Shown: in pieces, positions 1 to 8,779 of the stretch | Position numbering within the stretch: the first letter of the stretch is position 1 | Layout of the letters: every line of letters begins with the position of its first letter | Assembly (NCBI RefSeq): GCF_003752505.1 | Contig: NZ_RKHO01000001.1 | Coordinates: forward strand, 2,480,001-2,544,000 | From: Nocardioides aurantiacus | Lineage (GTDB): Bacteria > Actinomycetota > Actinomycetes > Propionibacteriales > Nocardioidaceae | DNA: 64,000 bases | Direction of reading: 5' to 3' | Program-made: the position numbers and the translations under genes | The notes under the pieces: model-generated | What the model saw: the letters and a program-made list of their open reading frames with translations, nothing else | What the model was told of the DNA's origin: nothing | The model's database searches: none

Positions 1-160
1 TGCCGTCCCCGGCCTCGCCGACCACCTCCAGGCCGGGCTCGACGCCCAGCAGCATGGTCAGGCCGCGACGGAACAGCTCCTGGTCGTCGACCACCACCAC
101 GCGGATCGGCTCTGCGCCGTCGGCACCTGCAGGACCCGAACCCGAGTCGTCGTCGTCCAT
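1..160 (-). CDS. NarL/LuxR-type response regulator, N-terminal fragment
   Basis: Only the first 53 codons are inside the window; the gene runs off the left edge. After an acidic, Gly-rich leader the protein reads IRVVVVDDQELFRRGLTMLL (residues 19-38). This is the first strand and acidic pair (D25, D26) of a receiver domain, and the DDQxLxRxGL pattern is typical of the NarL/FixJ branch. The phospho-acceptor Asp and the HTH are not visible, so the class is inferred from the N-terminus alone. The ATG sits 7 nt after a CATAGT hexamer, suggesting a leaderless message. It lies downstream of hpf on the same strand; the partner kinase is outside the window. Confidence 0.75.
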   Translation of the reverse strand, partial: MDDDDSGSGPAGADGAEPIRVVVVDDQELFRRGLTMLLGVEPGLEVVGEAGDG

Positions 161-167
161 GGGCGCC

Positions 168-173
168 ACTATG
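168..173 (-). promoter_or_regulatory. putative leaderless -10 (CATAGT) for the response regulator
   Basis: On the minus strand CATAGT is followed by a 7-nt spacer and the ATG, the same geometry as the TANNNT elements elsewhere in the window. The first base deviates from T. No clear -35 was seen. Confidence 0.35.
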
Positions 174-233
174 GCAGAGCGCCGCCGTCCCGGGGCACGA
201 GTCGGTGCCCCTGCCCCGGGACGGTCGGAAGGG

Positions 234-851
234 TCAGCTCAGCTGCAGCGCGATCACGCCGTAGTCGTAGCCGCGGCGGCGGTAGACCACCGACGGCTGC
301 TCGGACTCCTTGTCGACGAACAGGTAGAAGTCGTGGCCCACGAGCTCCATCTCGTAGAGCGCCTGGTCCAGGGTCATCGGCGAGGCCGGGTGGGTCTTCT
401 CGCGCACCACCAGCGGCCCGTCGCCGGTCACCGTCATCGGTCCGACCTTGCGCTCCACCACGGCGTCCTCGTCGACCTCGCCCGCCTGCTCCGCGGGCAG
501 GCTGCGGGCCATGGCCGAGCGCAGCGACTCGGGGGTGGCGTGGCCGCGGTGCACCTTGCGGCGGTCCGCGGCGCGGCGCATCTGGGAGGCCATCTTGTCC
601 AGCGCGAGGTCGAGGGCCGCCATCTTGTCCTCGGCCGCGGCCTCGGCCCGCACGATGGGGCCCTTGGAGCGGGCGGTGAGCTCCACGCGCACCGCCCGTT
701 CGGGATCCCGGGGCCGGGGCTCCTTGTCGACGGTCACGTCCACGCGGATGATGCGGTGGTCGTGCTTCTCCAGACGTCCGAGCTTGTCCTCGACGTGCTC
801 GCGGAACCGGTCCGTCACCTCGCAGTGACGGGCGCTGACGACGACATCCAC
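234..851 (-). CDS. hpf: long-form ribosome hibernation promoting factor
   Basis: This 205-residue protein has the two domains of long HPF. The N-terminal S30AE fold (about residues 1-100) begins VDVVVSARHCEVTDRFREHV and contains the helix KMAALDLALDKMASQMRR. A charged linker leads to the C-terminal dimerisation domain (about 150-205), which contains SPMTLDQALYEMELVGHDFYLF and RRRGYDYGVIALQLS. Long HPF is known to pair 70S ribosomes into inactive 100S dimers in stationary phase or stress. The GTG start was chosen because AGGAGG lies 4 nt upstream and the S30AE fold begins there; the reading frame stays open upstream without homology. It lies downstream of comF, separated by about 200 bp, so it probably has its own promoter. 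Confidence 0.93.
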   Translation of the reverse strand: MDVVVSARHCEVTDRFREHVEDKLGRLEKHDHRIIRVDVTVDKEPRPRDPERAVRVELTARSKGPIVRAEAAAEDKMAALDLALDKMASQMRRAADRRKVHRGHATPESLRSAMARSLPAEQAGEVDEDAVVERKVGPMTVTGDGPLVVREKTHPASPMTLDQALYEMELVGHDFYLFVDKESEQPSVVYRRRGYDYGVIALQLS

Positions 852-925
852 CTGTACCTCCTGTCCCCGGACGCGCCCCGCCTCTCGACGACGCGCGCCT
901 GAAATGAGTCGGTTACCCGTTGACT

Positions 926-948
926 CCCGTCCTTGGACACCGGACGGG
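926..948. promoter_or_regulatory. inverted repeat in the hpf upstream region
   Basis: The arms are CCCGTCC and GGACGGG with a 9-nt centre, about 75 nt before the hpf GTG. It could be an operator or a leader hairpin. The rest of the 199-bp gap between hpf and comF shows no gene and no clear promoter. Confidence 0.25.
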
Positions 949-1050
949 CAGGAACCCCGGGCGGACCGCTCCGACGACGCGGACGGTGCTCCGGGGCTCC
1001 ATGTGGAGACGCTAGTCCCCCGGCGGGCAGACCGGTAGGGCACGTTGGTG

Positions 1051-1764
1051 CTACTCGGCGCGTCCGAGCAGCCGGCGGCGGGTGGCGGCCACCGTGGCGA
1101 CACCCGCCACGGGGACCCCGCTCACCTCCAGCGCGCGCTGCGCCTCCCGGACGGTCGCCCCCGTGGTCAGCACGTCGTCGACGACGAGCACGCGGACCGG
1201 CACCCCGGCACGCGCCAGCGCCGCCCGCGACCGCGGCCGGACCGCGAGCGTGCCCTCGCGGTTGCGACGCCGGGCGCCGGAGTCCAGGCCCGCCTGGTCG
1301 GCCACCGGCAGCCGGGTGGTCAGCAGCGGGGCCACCACGACCGCCCCGCCCGCGGGTCCGCGTCGCAGCCGACCGGCCGCGCGCCGGGCCAGCCGCAGCA
1401 CCGGGTCGTGCCCGCGGCCGCGGACCACGGCCCTCGGGCTGGGGACGGGCACCAGCAGGGTCCGGACCGGCGCACCGGGACCCGCGTCGAGGAACGGCTC
1501 GACGGCTGCGGCCAGGCAGCCGCCGAGCGGGGCGGCGAGCGCGAGCACCGCGTGCTCCTTGTGGGCGAGCACCATGGCGCGCAGCAGGCCGTCGTACTCC
1601 CCCGCGGTGGAGCAGGCGACCAGGCCCGCCGGGCAGGGCGTCGGCCGGGCCGGTCGGCCCCGGGCCGGGAGCGTGGCCGCGCAGTCACGGCACAGCGACC
1701 GGCCGGCGCGGCCGCAGCCCACGCAGCAGCCCCCGTGCACCAGGTCCAGCCACGTGTCGCGCAC
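1051..1764 (-). CDS. ComF-family phosphoribosyltransferase-like protein
   Basis: This 237-aa protein starts with a zinc-finger-like cluster (C13, C14, C17, C25, C28). It ends with a phosphoribosyltransferase PRPP loop, VLVVDDVLTTGATVREA (about residues 192-208). ComF proteins are linked to DNA uptake in naturally competent bacteria, but in actinobacteria their role is not established, and no other competence gene is in this window. The GTG start is preceded by GGGGG and gives a length normal for the family. It follows lpqB by 65 bp on the same strand and may be the last gene of the mtrA-mtrB-lpqB transcript. Confidence 0.88.
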   Translation of the reverse strand: MRDTWLDLVHGGCCVGCGRAGRSLCRDCAATLPARGRPARPTPCPAGLVACSTAGEYDGLLRAMVLAHKEHAVLALAAPLGGCLAAAVEPFLDAGPGAPVRTLLVPVPSPRAVVRGRGHDPVLRLARRAAGRLRRGPAGGAVVVAPLLTTRLPVADQAGLDSGARRRNREGTLAVRPRSRAALARAGVPVRVLVVDDVLTTGATVREAQRALEVSGVPVAGVATVAATRRRLLGRAE

Positions 1765-1829
1765 GCCCCCAGCGTCACCGCCGTGGGCGGCCCGGGCCAG
1801 CGCCGCGGGCGTGCCTGTGGACGCCGCCC

Positions 1830-3575
1830 TCAGGGGGAGTACGTCGCCGCGACCAGGTCCGAGGCCGTGCGCGGCCAGCTGCCGCCCGCGGCCAGGGTGA
1901 ACAGGCGCTCGTCGGCGGTCACCAGGCGCAGCGGGACGTCGGCCTGCGGCGAGACCACCAGCGCGGTGGCGTCGTCGCGGAACAGGCTCGGCTCGACCAG
2001 GCCGGGGGCGACCGGCGACCCGTCGGCGGAGACGTAGTCGACGCGACTGGTCTCGGCCCCGGTGCTGCTGAGCACGGCCAGGGTCGCGGGGTCGCGCCAG
2101 CCGACGTCGACGGCCTGGGCGGCCTCGCCCGCGACCACGAGCGACCGGGACCGACCGGTGCCGGTGACCTGTCCCTCGTCGGTGCGCAGCACGTCGACCA
2201 CCCGGACCCGCGCGACGGCGCGGCCGCCGAGGGCCACGGCCAGCCGGGTCCCGTCGTGGGACACGGCCGCGGCGGTGACCGACTCGCCGGTGACGCCGCG
2301 TACGCGCAGCTCGCGCGCGACACCGTCCTGCACCAGCCGGACCCGCGCCCCGGCCGAGGTCCGGTCGACCAACCACAGCCCGCCGAACAGGTCGTAGGAG
2401 GGCCGGAGCAGGCCGGTGCCGGTGGCGACCTGTCGGACGCCCTCGCCCTCGCTGGGCTGGTCGAGCGGTGCCTCGAACAGGGTCGTGCCGTCGGCGGAGA
2501 CCGCCGCCACCCGGCCGGCGGCGGCGCTGACCGCGAGGCTGCGGGTCTCGAAGCCGGTGCGGCCCAGCGGACCGCCCACGGGCTCGGCCGCGCCGCCGTC
2601 GAAGGCCACCACGCGGCCGCCGCGCAGGCCGTAGAGCACCGCGGGGGTGTCGCCCGCGGCGTCGAGGTCCTGCGCGCTGGAGACGGGCACGTCGATGACG
2701 CCCCGCGGCAACGGCACCGCGGCGCCCCCCACGACCATCCGCACCCGGGCGACGTCCGGCACCTGGCGCAGCGTCCAGGCCAGCTGGTCGGCGGCGCGCT
2801 CGAGGTCGGCAGGCGAGGCCCGCAGCAGCTCGCGGGTCAGCGGCACCTCCGCCACGCCGCTCTCGGTCACCACCACCGACAGGTCGAGACCGGTGCCGCG
2901 GGGGAAGGCCGACCGCGTCACCTGGGCCAGGGCCGGGCCGGGCCCGGCCAGCAGCCCGCGGACCAGGTTGGTGGCCGACTGCCCGCCCCGCGGGATGAAC
3001 ACCGGGTCGGGCAGCAGGGTGCGCCCGGTGGGGTCGAAGAAGTAGAGCGTGCGGCGTTCGAAGGTCCGGTCGAAGAAGGAGGCCGGCACGACCAGGGCGT
3101 CGGGCGGGTCCTCCACGCGCCACTGGCCCTCCTCGTACTCGAGGTCCAGCGTCAGCTCCTGGACGCGACCGGGCGCGTCTCCTCGCCAGCCGCCGCGGGC
3201 GTCCAGCCGACGCACGTCGGCCAGCCGGACGGTGGCCTGCGACCCGCTGGGGGTGACGGTGAACGCCTCGTAGACCAGGGTGCCCCGGTTGGGCCGCCAG
3301 GTGCGCGCCGCACGGTCGGTCAGGAACTCGCGCGCCACCTTGGTGCTGAGCGGGTTGGCCTGCATCGCGACCAGGAAGCCCGAGGCGATGGCGGCGGGCG
3401 AGCCGTCCTCGGCCGGGCCCGGGGGGTTGAAGTAGGGCGCGCTGGGGGCCTCGTCGGCGCCGGCGGCGGCCTCGCGGCGCACCGGTCCGCTCTCGGGCAG
3501 GCTGGCGCACCCGGCACACAGGGCCAGTGCGAGCAGCAGCGCCACGACCGGGCGGCGGCCGTGCGCCGTCCTCAC
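1830..3575 (-). CDS. lpqB: LpqB lipoprotein, MtrAB accessory factor
   Basis: The 581-aa protein begins with a short basic stretch, a hydrophobic helix and a lipobox ending at C23 (ALALCAGC), so it should be lipid-anchored outside the membrane. After a GerMN-like region (around CGDA-rich residues 60-330) it has a beta-propeller-like C-terminal part. In mycobacteria and relatives LpqB interacts with the extracellular part of MtrB and tunes MtrA phosphorylation; the same function is inferred here from position. Its GTG overlaps the mtrB stop (GTGA), so translation of the two is coupled. The -3 position of the lipobox is Cys rather than Leu, which is slightly unusual. Confidence 0.93.
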   Translation of the reverse strand: MRTAHGRRPVVALLLALALCAGCASLPESGPVRREAAAGADEAPSAPYFNPPGPAEDGSPAAIASGFLVAMQANPLSTKVAREFLTDRAARTWRPNRGTLVYEAFTVTPSGSQATVRLADVRRLDARGGWRGDAPGRVQELTLDLEYEEGQWRVEDPPDALVVPASFFDRTFERRTLYFFDPTGRTLLPDPVFIPRGGQSATNLVRGLLAGPGPALAQVTRSAFPRGTGLDLSVVVTESGVAEVPLTRELLRASPADLERAADQLAWTLRQVPDVARVRMVVGGAAVPLPRGVIDVPVSSAQDLDAAGDTPAVLYGLRGGRVVAFDGGAAEPVGGPLGRTGFETRSLAVSAAAGRVAAVSADGTTLFEAPLDQPSEGEGVRQVATGTGLLRPSYDLFGGLWLVDRTSAGARVRLVQDGVARELRVRGVTGESVTAAAVSHDGTRLAVALGGRAVARVRVVDVLRTDEGQVTGTGRSRSLVVAGEAAQAVDVGWRDPATLAVLSSTGAETSRVDYVSADGSPVAPGLVEPSLFRDDATALVVSPQADVPLRLVTADERLFTLAAGGSWPRTASDLVAATYSP

Positions 3576-5248
3576 GCCGCTCCCCCGCCGGGCGGGGTCG
3601 TCGCCGGCTGGGGCACCCGGCGCGCGGCGACCCGCAGGTCGTCGGGCACCAGCGGCAACGGGCTGTGGGTCACCGGCTCGCCGGCCCGGCGCGGCAGCGT
3701 CAGCCGGAACTGCGCGCCCCCGCCTGGCGTGCCCCACGCCTGCAGCCAGCCTCCGTGGAGCCGGGCGTCCTCGAGCGCGATCGCCAGGCCCAGGCCGGTG
3801 CCGCCGGTGGTGCGGGCCCGGGCCGGGTCGGCGCGCCAGAACCGGTTGAAGACCATGCCCGACTGGCCGGGCTGGAGGCCGACCCCGTGGTCGCGCACGG
3901 TCAGCGCGGTGGTCTCCTCGTCGCTGGCGAGCCGGACCACCACCCCGGACGGGTCGGCGTGGTCGATGGCGTTGGTGACCAGGTTGCGCACGATCCGCTC
4001 GACCCGGCGTACGTCGGACTCGGCCATGAAGACGCCGTCGTCGAGCACCTGCACCCGCACCTCGCGCGCCGCCGCCATCGGCGCGGTCGCGGCCACGACA
4101 CGGCGCGCGACGTCGCCGAGGTTGGCGTCCTCGAGGTCGAGGACGGCCGCCCCGGCGTCGAAGCGGCTGATCTCGAGCAGGTCGGCCAGCAGGTTCTCGA
4201 ACCGGTCGAGCTCGGCCTGCAGCAGCTCCGCGGCCCGGGCCGCGACCGGGTCGAACCCCTCGCGGGCGTCGTGGAGCACGTCGCCCGCCATCCGCACCGT
4301 GGTGAGCGGCGTGCGCAGCTCGTGGCTGACGTCGGAGACGAAGGTGCGCTGCACCCGCGAGAGCTCGACCAGCTTGCGGATCTGGGACTGCAGCGCCTCG
4401 GCCATCTGGTTGAACGAGGTGGCCAGCCGGGCGATGTCGTCCTCCCCGGTGACCTGCATCCGCTCCTCCAGCCGGCCCGAGGCGATCCGCTCCGCGACCC
4501 GGCGGGCCAGCCGGACCGGGGTGATCACCTGACGGGTGACCAGCAGTGCGACCCCCGCGACGAGCAGCAGCAGCACCAGCCCGGCGACGAGCAGCACCTG
4601 GCGCAGCAGCGCCAGGGTCTGCTGCTCCTCCCCCATCGGGAACAGGTAGTAGAGCGCGTAGCTGCCGCCGTCGGCGGGCAGCACGACCGTGGATCCCACG
4701 GCGACGCCCGGCTGGGAGGCCGGCGTGCCCGAGCCGGAGTCGGGGGCGGCGTACCGGATCCGGGTGTAGGTCCAGGCCAGGCCCTTCTCGCCGTCCTCGA
4801 CGGTGCGACGCAGCGACGCGGGCACGCTCGCGGCGTCGACCTGGGGCGTGGTCCGCACCCCCGAGGGACTGGCGCCGTCGCCGACCGGGCCCTGCACCAC
4901 CACCTCGAAGCCCTTGGCGTCGCCGCGGGCGACCAGGGTCTCCACCAGCAGCCGGAGCTGGGTCTCGGGGTCGAAGTCGTTGCTGCCCGCCGGACCGAGC
5001 CGCTCGCGCACGATGGCGGTCTCGGTGCGGGCCTCGGCCAACGAGCCGTCGACGCGACTGCTGACCAGTCCGTCGGCGATCTGTCGGGTGACCATCCAGC
5101 CGACCGAGCCGACCACGAGGGCGCAGAGGACCACGATCGCGGTCACCACGCGGGTGCGCAGCGAGCGCCGCCAGAAGCCCAGGGCGGCGCGCGGCAGGCG
5201 CCTCACCGCGGCGAGCGGCAGCTCACGCCTCGTCGTCGACCGGGTCAT
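3572..5248 (-). CDS. mtrB: MtrB sensor histidine kinase
   Basis: This 558-aa kinase has TM1 at about 34-53, an extracellular sensor of about 160 residues, TM2 at about 215-238, and a HAMP domain. The H-box FVSDVSHELRTPLTTVRM carries the phospho-accepting H309. N, G1 and G2 boxes follow (RNLVTNAIDHAD, VRDHGVGL, GGTGLGLAI). MtrB phosphorylates MtrA, and in actinobacteria this pair controls cell-wall hydrolases, division and osmotic responses. The start ATG lies 26 bp inside the end of mtrA and the stop overlaps lpqB, so mtrA-mtrB-lpqB is a tightly coupled operon. A Pro/Gly/Ala-rich tail of about 40 residues follows the ATPase domain. Confidence 0.96.
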   Translation of the reverse strand: MTRSTTRRELPLAAVRRLPRAALGFWRRSLRTRVVTAIVVLCALVVGSVGWMVTRQIADGLVSSRVDGSLAEARTETAIVRERLGPAGSNDFDPETQLRLLVETLVARGDAKGFEVVVQGPVGDGASPSGVRTTPQVDAASVPASLRRTVEDGEKGLAWTYTRIRYAAPDSGSGTPASQPGVAVGSTVVLPADGGSYALYYLFPMGEEQQTLALLRQVLLVAGLVLLLLVAGVALLVTRQVITPVRLARRVAERIASGRLEERMQVTGEDDIARLATSFNQMAEALQSQIRKLVELSRVQRTFVSDVSHELRTPLTTVRMAGDVLHDAREGFDPVAARAAELLQAELDRFENLLADLLEISRFDAGAAVLDLEDANLGDVARRVVAATAPMAAAREVRVQVLDDGVFMAESDVRRVERIVRNLVTNAIDHADPSGVVVRLASDEETTALTVRDHGVGLQPGQSGMVFNRFWRADPARARTTGGTGLGLAIALEDARLHGGWLQAWGTPGGGAQFRLTLPRRAGEPVTHSPLPLVPDDLRVAARRVPQPATTPPGGGAA

Positions 5249-5930
5249 CGGTCACGCCCGCCTTGTAGCCGACTCCCCGGACGGTGACGACGATGGTGGG
5301 GTTCTCGGGGTCGTTCTCGATCTTGGCGCGCAACCGCTGCACGTGGACGTTGACCAGGCGGGTGTCGGCGGCGTGGCGGTAGCCCCACACCTGCTCCAGC
5401 AGTACCTCGCGGGTGAAGACCTTGCGCGGGTTCTGGGCCAGGCACACCAGCAGGTCGAACTCCAGCGGCGTCAGCGCGATGGGCCGGCCGTCGCGGGTGA
5501 CCTCGTGGCCGACGACGTCGACCTGCAGGTCGCCGATCTGCAGCTCCTCGGGCGCTGGCACCTCGAAGCGGCGCACGCGCGCCCGGATGCGGGCGACGAG
5601 CTCCTTGGGCTTGAACGGCTTGGCGACGTAGTCGTCGGCCCCGGACTCGAGGCCGACGACCACGTCGACGGTGTCGCTGCGGGCGGTGAGCATCACGATC
5701 GGGACGCCGGACTCCGCCCGGATCTCCCGGCAGACGTCGACGCCGTCCTTGCCCGGGAGCATCAGGTCGAGCAGCACCACGTCGGGCCGGAAGCTCCGGA
5801 AGGCCGCCAGCGCCTCGTCACCACGGGCGACGACCTGGCTGGCGAACCCCTCGGTGCGCAGCACGAGGGTGAGCATCTCCGCGAGTGCCGCGTCGTCGTC
5901 GACGACGAGGACCCGCGGCCGCTCGACCAT
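5223..5930 (-). CDS. mtrA: MtrA response regulator (OmpR/PhoB family)
   Basis: This 235-aa regulator has a receiver domain with the acidic cluster D11-D13, phospho-acceptor D55 (VVLLDLMLPG) and K104 (DDYVAKPF). A winged-helix domain follows, including FTREVLLEQVWGYRHAADTR and VTVRGVGYKAG. It activates or represses cell-wall and division genes when phosphorylated by MtrB. The ATG start matches the usual family N-terminus. A GTG 15 nt upstream (position 5945), preceded by GGGA, is an equally possible start adding five residues. It lies just downstream of sahH on the same strand, with a gap of about 26 bp, so it could share the sahH transcript. Confidence 0.96.
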   Translation of the reverse strand: MVERPRVLVVDDDAALAEMLTLVLRTEGFASQVVARGDEALAAFRSFRPDVVLLDLMLPGKDGVDVCREIRAESGVPIVMLTARSDTVDVVVGLESGADDYVAKPFKPKELVARIRARVRRFEVPAPEELQIGDLQVDVVGHEVTRDGRPIALTPLEFDLLVCLAQNPRKVFTREVLLEQVWGYRHAADTRLVNVHVQRLRAKIENDPENPTIVVTVRGVGYKAGVTDDPVDDEA

Positions 5931-5956
5931 CTCGTGCTGCGCCACTCCCGGGCCGC

Positions 5957-7387
5957 TCAGTAGCGGTACTGGTCGGACTTGTAGGGCCCCTCGGCCGGGA
6001 TGCCCAGGTAGGCGGCCTGGTCGTCGGTCAGCGTGGTGAGGTTGACGCCCAGCGCACCGAGGTGGAGCCGCGCGACCTCCTCGTCGAGGTGCTTGGGGAG
6101 CACGTAGACGCCCACGGGGTAGTCCTCGGTCTTGGTGAAGATCTCGATCTGCGCCAGCACCTGGTTGGTGAAGGAGTTCGACATCACGAACGACGGGTGA
6201 CCGGTGGCGTTGCCGAGGTTCATCAGGCGGCCCTCGGACAGGACGATGATCGCGTTGCCCTCGGGGAACGTCCACAGGTCGACCTGGGGCTTGACGGTCT
6301 TGCGCTCCGCCACGCCCGGCGCCTCGAGGCCGGCCATGTCGATCTCGTTGTCGAAGTGACCGATGTTGGCCACGATCGCGTTGTGCTTCATCTTGCGCAT
6401 CTGGTCGAGGGTGACCACGTCGCGGTTGCCGGTGGCGGTGACGATGATGTCGGCGACCGGGAGGGCGTTGTCGAGGGTGTCGACCTGGTAGCCGTCCATC
6501 GCCGCCTGGAGCGCGCAGATCGGGTCGATCTCGGTGACGATGACCCGGGCGCCCTGGCCGCGCAGCGACTCCGCGGACCCCTTGCCCACGTCGCCGTAGC
6601 CCGCGACGACGGCGACCTTGCCGCCGATGAGGACGTCGGTGGCGCGGTTGATGCCGTCGATGAGCGAGTGGCGGCAGCCGTACTTGTTGTCGAACTTGGA
6701 CTTGGTGACCGAGTCGTTGACGTTGATCGCCGGGAAGAGCAGCTTGCCGTCACGCATCATCTCGTAGAGACGGTGCACGCCGGTGGTGGTCTCCTCGGTG
6801 ACGCCCTTGACCGAGTTCGCGATCGGGGTCCAGTGCTCCTTGTCCTTCGCGAGCTGGGCACCGAGGACCTCGAAGATGATCCGCTGCTCGTTGCTGCCGG
6901 CGGTGGCCGGGTCGGGCGCGGTGCCGGTCTTCTCGGCCTGGACGCCGAGGTGCAGCAGCAGGGTGGCGTCGCCACCGTCGTCGAGGATCATGTTCGGCGG
7001 CTCGGACTGGCCCCAGTCGAGGATCTGCTGGGTGCACTCCCAGTACTCCTCGAGGGTCTCGCCCTTCCAGGCGAAGACCGGGACGCCCTGGGGGGCCTCG
7101 GGGGTGCCGTCGCGACCCACGACGACCGCGGCGGCCGCGTGGTCCTGGGTGGAGAAGATGTTGCAGGAGGCCCAGCGGACCTCGGCACCCAGGTCGACCA
7201 GCGTCTCGATGAGCACGGCGGTCTGAATGGTCATGTGCAGCGAGCCGGCGATGCGCGCACCGGCGAGGGGCTTGTCGGCGCCGTAGCGCTCGCGCATCGC
7301 CATCAGGCCGGGCATCTCGTGCTCGGCGAGGGTGATCTCGGTGCGGCCGTAGTCGGCCAGCGAGAGGTCAGCGACCTTGTAGTCCAT
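5957..7387 (-). CDS. ahcY: adenosylhomocysteinase
   Basis: The 476-aa enzyme hydrolyses S-adenosylhomocysteine to adenosine and homocysteine, keeping methyltransferase product inhibition low. The sequence opens [17 protein letters not shown], and contains [15 protein letters not shown] in the substrate domain and the NAD-binding loop [15 protein letters not shown]. It ends in the family-typical SDQYRY that caps the cofactor site of the neighbouring subunit. The length includes the extra segment seen in mycobacterial SahH. The ATG is preceded by AAGGACC. No riboswitch fold was recognised in the 190-bp leader region, but a sigma70-like promoter is present. Confidence 0.98.
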   Translation of the reverse strand: MDYKVADLSLADYGRTEITLAEHEMPGLMAMRERYGADKPLAGARIAGSLHMTIQTAVLIETLVDLGAEVRWASCNIFSTQDHAAAAVVVGRDGTPEAPQGVPVFAWKGETLEEYWECTQQILDWGQSEPPNMILDDGGDATLLLHLGVQAEKTGTAPDPATAGSNEQRIIFEVLGAQLAKDKEHWTPIANSVKGVTEETTTGVHRLYEMMRDGKLLFPAINVNDSVTKSKFDNKYGCRHSLIDGINRATDVLIGGKVAVVAGYGDVGKGSAESLRGQGARVIVTEIDPICALQAAMDGYQVDTLDNALPVADIIVTATGNRDVVTLDQMRKMKHNAIVANIGHFDNEIDMAGLEAPGVAERKTVKPQVDLWTFPEGNAIIVLSEGRLMNLGNATGHPSFVMSNSFTNQVLAQIEIFTKTEDYPVGVYVLPKHLDEEVARLHLGALGVNLTTLTDDQAAYLGIPAEGPYKSDQYRY

Positions 7388-7513
7388 GCGGGGTCCTTGT
7401 CAGTCAGGAGAGAGGTTGCGGCAGGGGTGGGCGCACGGGTGACCGCCCGCGTCGTGCTGGCGGCGGGCCCACCGATGCGTCAGACCACGATCTCGTGCGA
7501 AAGGCGCGTGCCC

Positions 7514-7542
7514 ATCGTAGTCGACCGGCCCCGCGGCCCCAA
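7514..7542 (-). promoter_or_regulatory. sigma70-like promoter for ahcY
   Basis: Minus-strand TTGGGG and TACGAT are separated by exactly 17 nt, about 130 nt before the ahcY ATG. This implies a 5' leader of about 120 nt. No SAH or SAM riboswitch core was identified in it. Confidence 0.4.
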
Positions 7543-7577
7543 CGCGCCGCACCCCTGGTGGGGCCGCGCGGCGGCGG

Positions 7578-8600
7578 TCAGCCCCGGCCCATCCCCAGGC
7601 TGAGATAGGCCGCGGCGTAGGTGCCGACCGAGAGCATCGCGGCGTAGCGGGCGACCTCGCCGTCGGCCGCGGAGGTGATGGTCTCGACGCGGACGCCGTG
7701 GTCCCGCGCGGCGGTGGCGAGGCGGTCGCGGGTGACGGTGACCGCCTCCTCGTCCGAGCCGTCGTCGAGCAGCACCAGGGCCGGGCGCAGCTCGGCGCCG
7801 GGGTCGGCGAAGGGGTCGGCGAACACGTCGGCCGGGGCGGTGGCCTCGAGCACGGCGAGCAGCTGCTCGGCGTCGGCGGCCAGCGCGGTGCGGCCGGTGG
7901 CGCGGCGTACGGACTCGGCCACGCGGCGGCCCGCACGGGCGGCGAGCACGGTGCCGCCCCACAGGAGCGGGTCGGAGTCGGCGATGCCGATGGCCAGGAT
8001 CTTGGCCGGGTTGGTGGCCAGGTCACGGTGGGGGCTGCACACCACGGCGACCTCGTCGAGCGCGTCGGCGACGACGTCGGGGTCGGTGCGGGGGCCGAGG
8101 TGCACCCGGTCGAGCAGGTCGAGGACGGCCACCGCCACGGCGAGCTGGTCGCCGCTCTGGGTGGGCAGCAGCGAGGTGTAGCGGCCGGCGGCGTGCTCGG
8201 CGACGAGCGACCCCTCCGGTGCGGCCACGACGAGCTGGCACCCCCGGCGCACGGCCTCGGCCACCGCGCCCGCGGTCGCCACGTCGTCGCCCACGGGAGC
8301 GAGCACGACGACGAGGTCCAGGCCCCCCGCCCAGCCGGGGAGCCCGGGCCCGGGCCAGGCCACGAACGGGACCGGGCAGACCGGCTCCAGCACCGCGCGC
8401 AGCAGCCGGGAGTCGGGGCCCGCGGCCACCACGGCGCGCGGCCGGCTCTCGCCGAGCCGCTCCACGGCCGCCGCCAGCACCTCGGCCGCCGCCACCGCCT
8501 CGCGGCGCACCCGCGAGCCGCTCTCGGCCAGGTGGCGCAGCCGGGCGTCGGCGCGGGCGAGCGCGGTCGCGTCGTCGAGCAGTCCGTCGTCGAAGGTCAT
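7578..8600 (-). CDS. SIS-domain protein related to phosphoglucose/phosphomannose isomerase
   Basis: The 340-aa protein resembles bifunctional phosphoglucose/phosphomannose isomerases, with two sugar-isomerase subdomains and the late motif TNPAKILAIGIADSDPLLWG. The phosphosugar-binding SxSGxT loop of active enzymes is replaced by LAPVGDDVATAG, so catalysis is doubtful. It is the counterpart of the conserved gene beside pmmA in mycobacteria. It sits 8 bp downstream of the Trm112-like gene in the manB operon, which suggests a role in mannose-phosphate metabolism. A type I mannose-6-phosphate isomerase gene might be expected next to it but is absent. Confidence 0.8.
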   Translation of the reverse strand: MTFDDGLLDDATALARADARLRHLAESGSRVRREAVAAAEVLAAAVERLGESRPRAVVAAGPDSRLLRAVLEPVCPVPFVAWPGPGLPGWAGGLDLVVVLAPVGDDVATAGAVAEAVRRGCQLVVAAPEGSLVAEHAAGRYTSLLPTQSGDQLAVAVAVLDLLDRVHLGPRTDPDVVADALDEVAVVCSPHRDLATNPAKILAIGIADSDPLLWGGTVLAARAGRRVAESVRRATGRTALAADAEQLLAVLEATAPADVFADPFADPGAELRPALVLLDDGSDEEAVTVTRDRLATAARDHGVRVETITSAADGEVARYAAMLSVGTYAAAYLSLGMGRG

Positions 8601-8608
8601 CGCAGGCC

Positions 8609-8779
8609 TCAGGAGGGGACGCGGGCCTCGTCGACCAGGAGCACGGGGATGTCGTCGCGGACGGGGTAGGCACGCCCGCAGCCCGCGCAGACCAGCTCCT
8701 CCGCCGCCTCGTCGGCGGCCAGCGAGGAACGGCACGCCGGGCAGACGACCACGTCGAGGAGTCGGGGGTCGAGGTTCAT
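8609..8779 (-). CDS. Trm112-like zinc-binding protein
   Basis: This 56-aa protein reads MNLDPRLLDVVVCPACRSSL, then CAGCGRAYPVRDDIPVLLVDEA. The two CxxC pairs (CPAC, CAGC) and the YPVRDDIPVLL end are diagnostic of the Trm112p/UPF0434 fold. In eukaryotes and archaea Trm112 stabilises methyltransferases; in actinobacteria its partner is unknown. The ATG overlaps the manB stop (ATGA), so its synthesis is coupled to phosphomannomutase. The ORF is short but the motif and coupling make it convincing. Confidence 0.9.
   Translation of the reverse strand: MNLDPRLLDVVVCPACRSSLAADEAAEELVCAGCGRAYPVRDDIPVLLVDEARVPS

Noticed and set aside
933-4532. Very long plus-strand open frame antisense to comF, lpqB and mtrB
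   Set aside because: Its translation is Arg/Gly/Pro-rich and shows no motif, while the minus strand encodes clear ComF, LpqB and MtrB proteins. Long antisense frames are expected at this GC content. Many similar frames throughout the window were dropped for the same reason.
7388-7577. Possible SAH or SAM riboswitch in the ahcY leader
   Set aside because: I looked for the conserved cores of SAH and SAM-IV types and found none. Only a promoter-like pair is supported.
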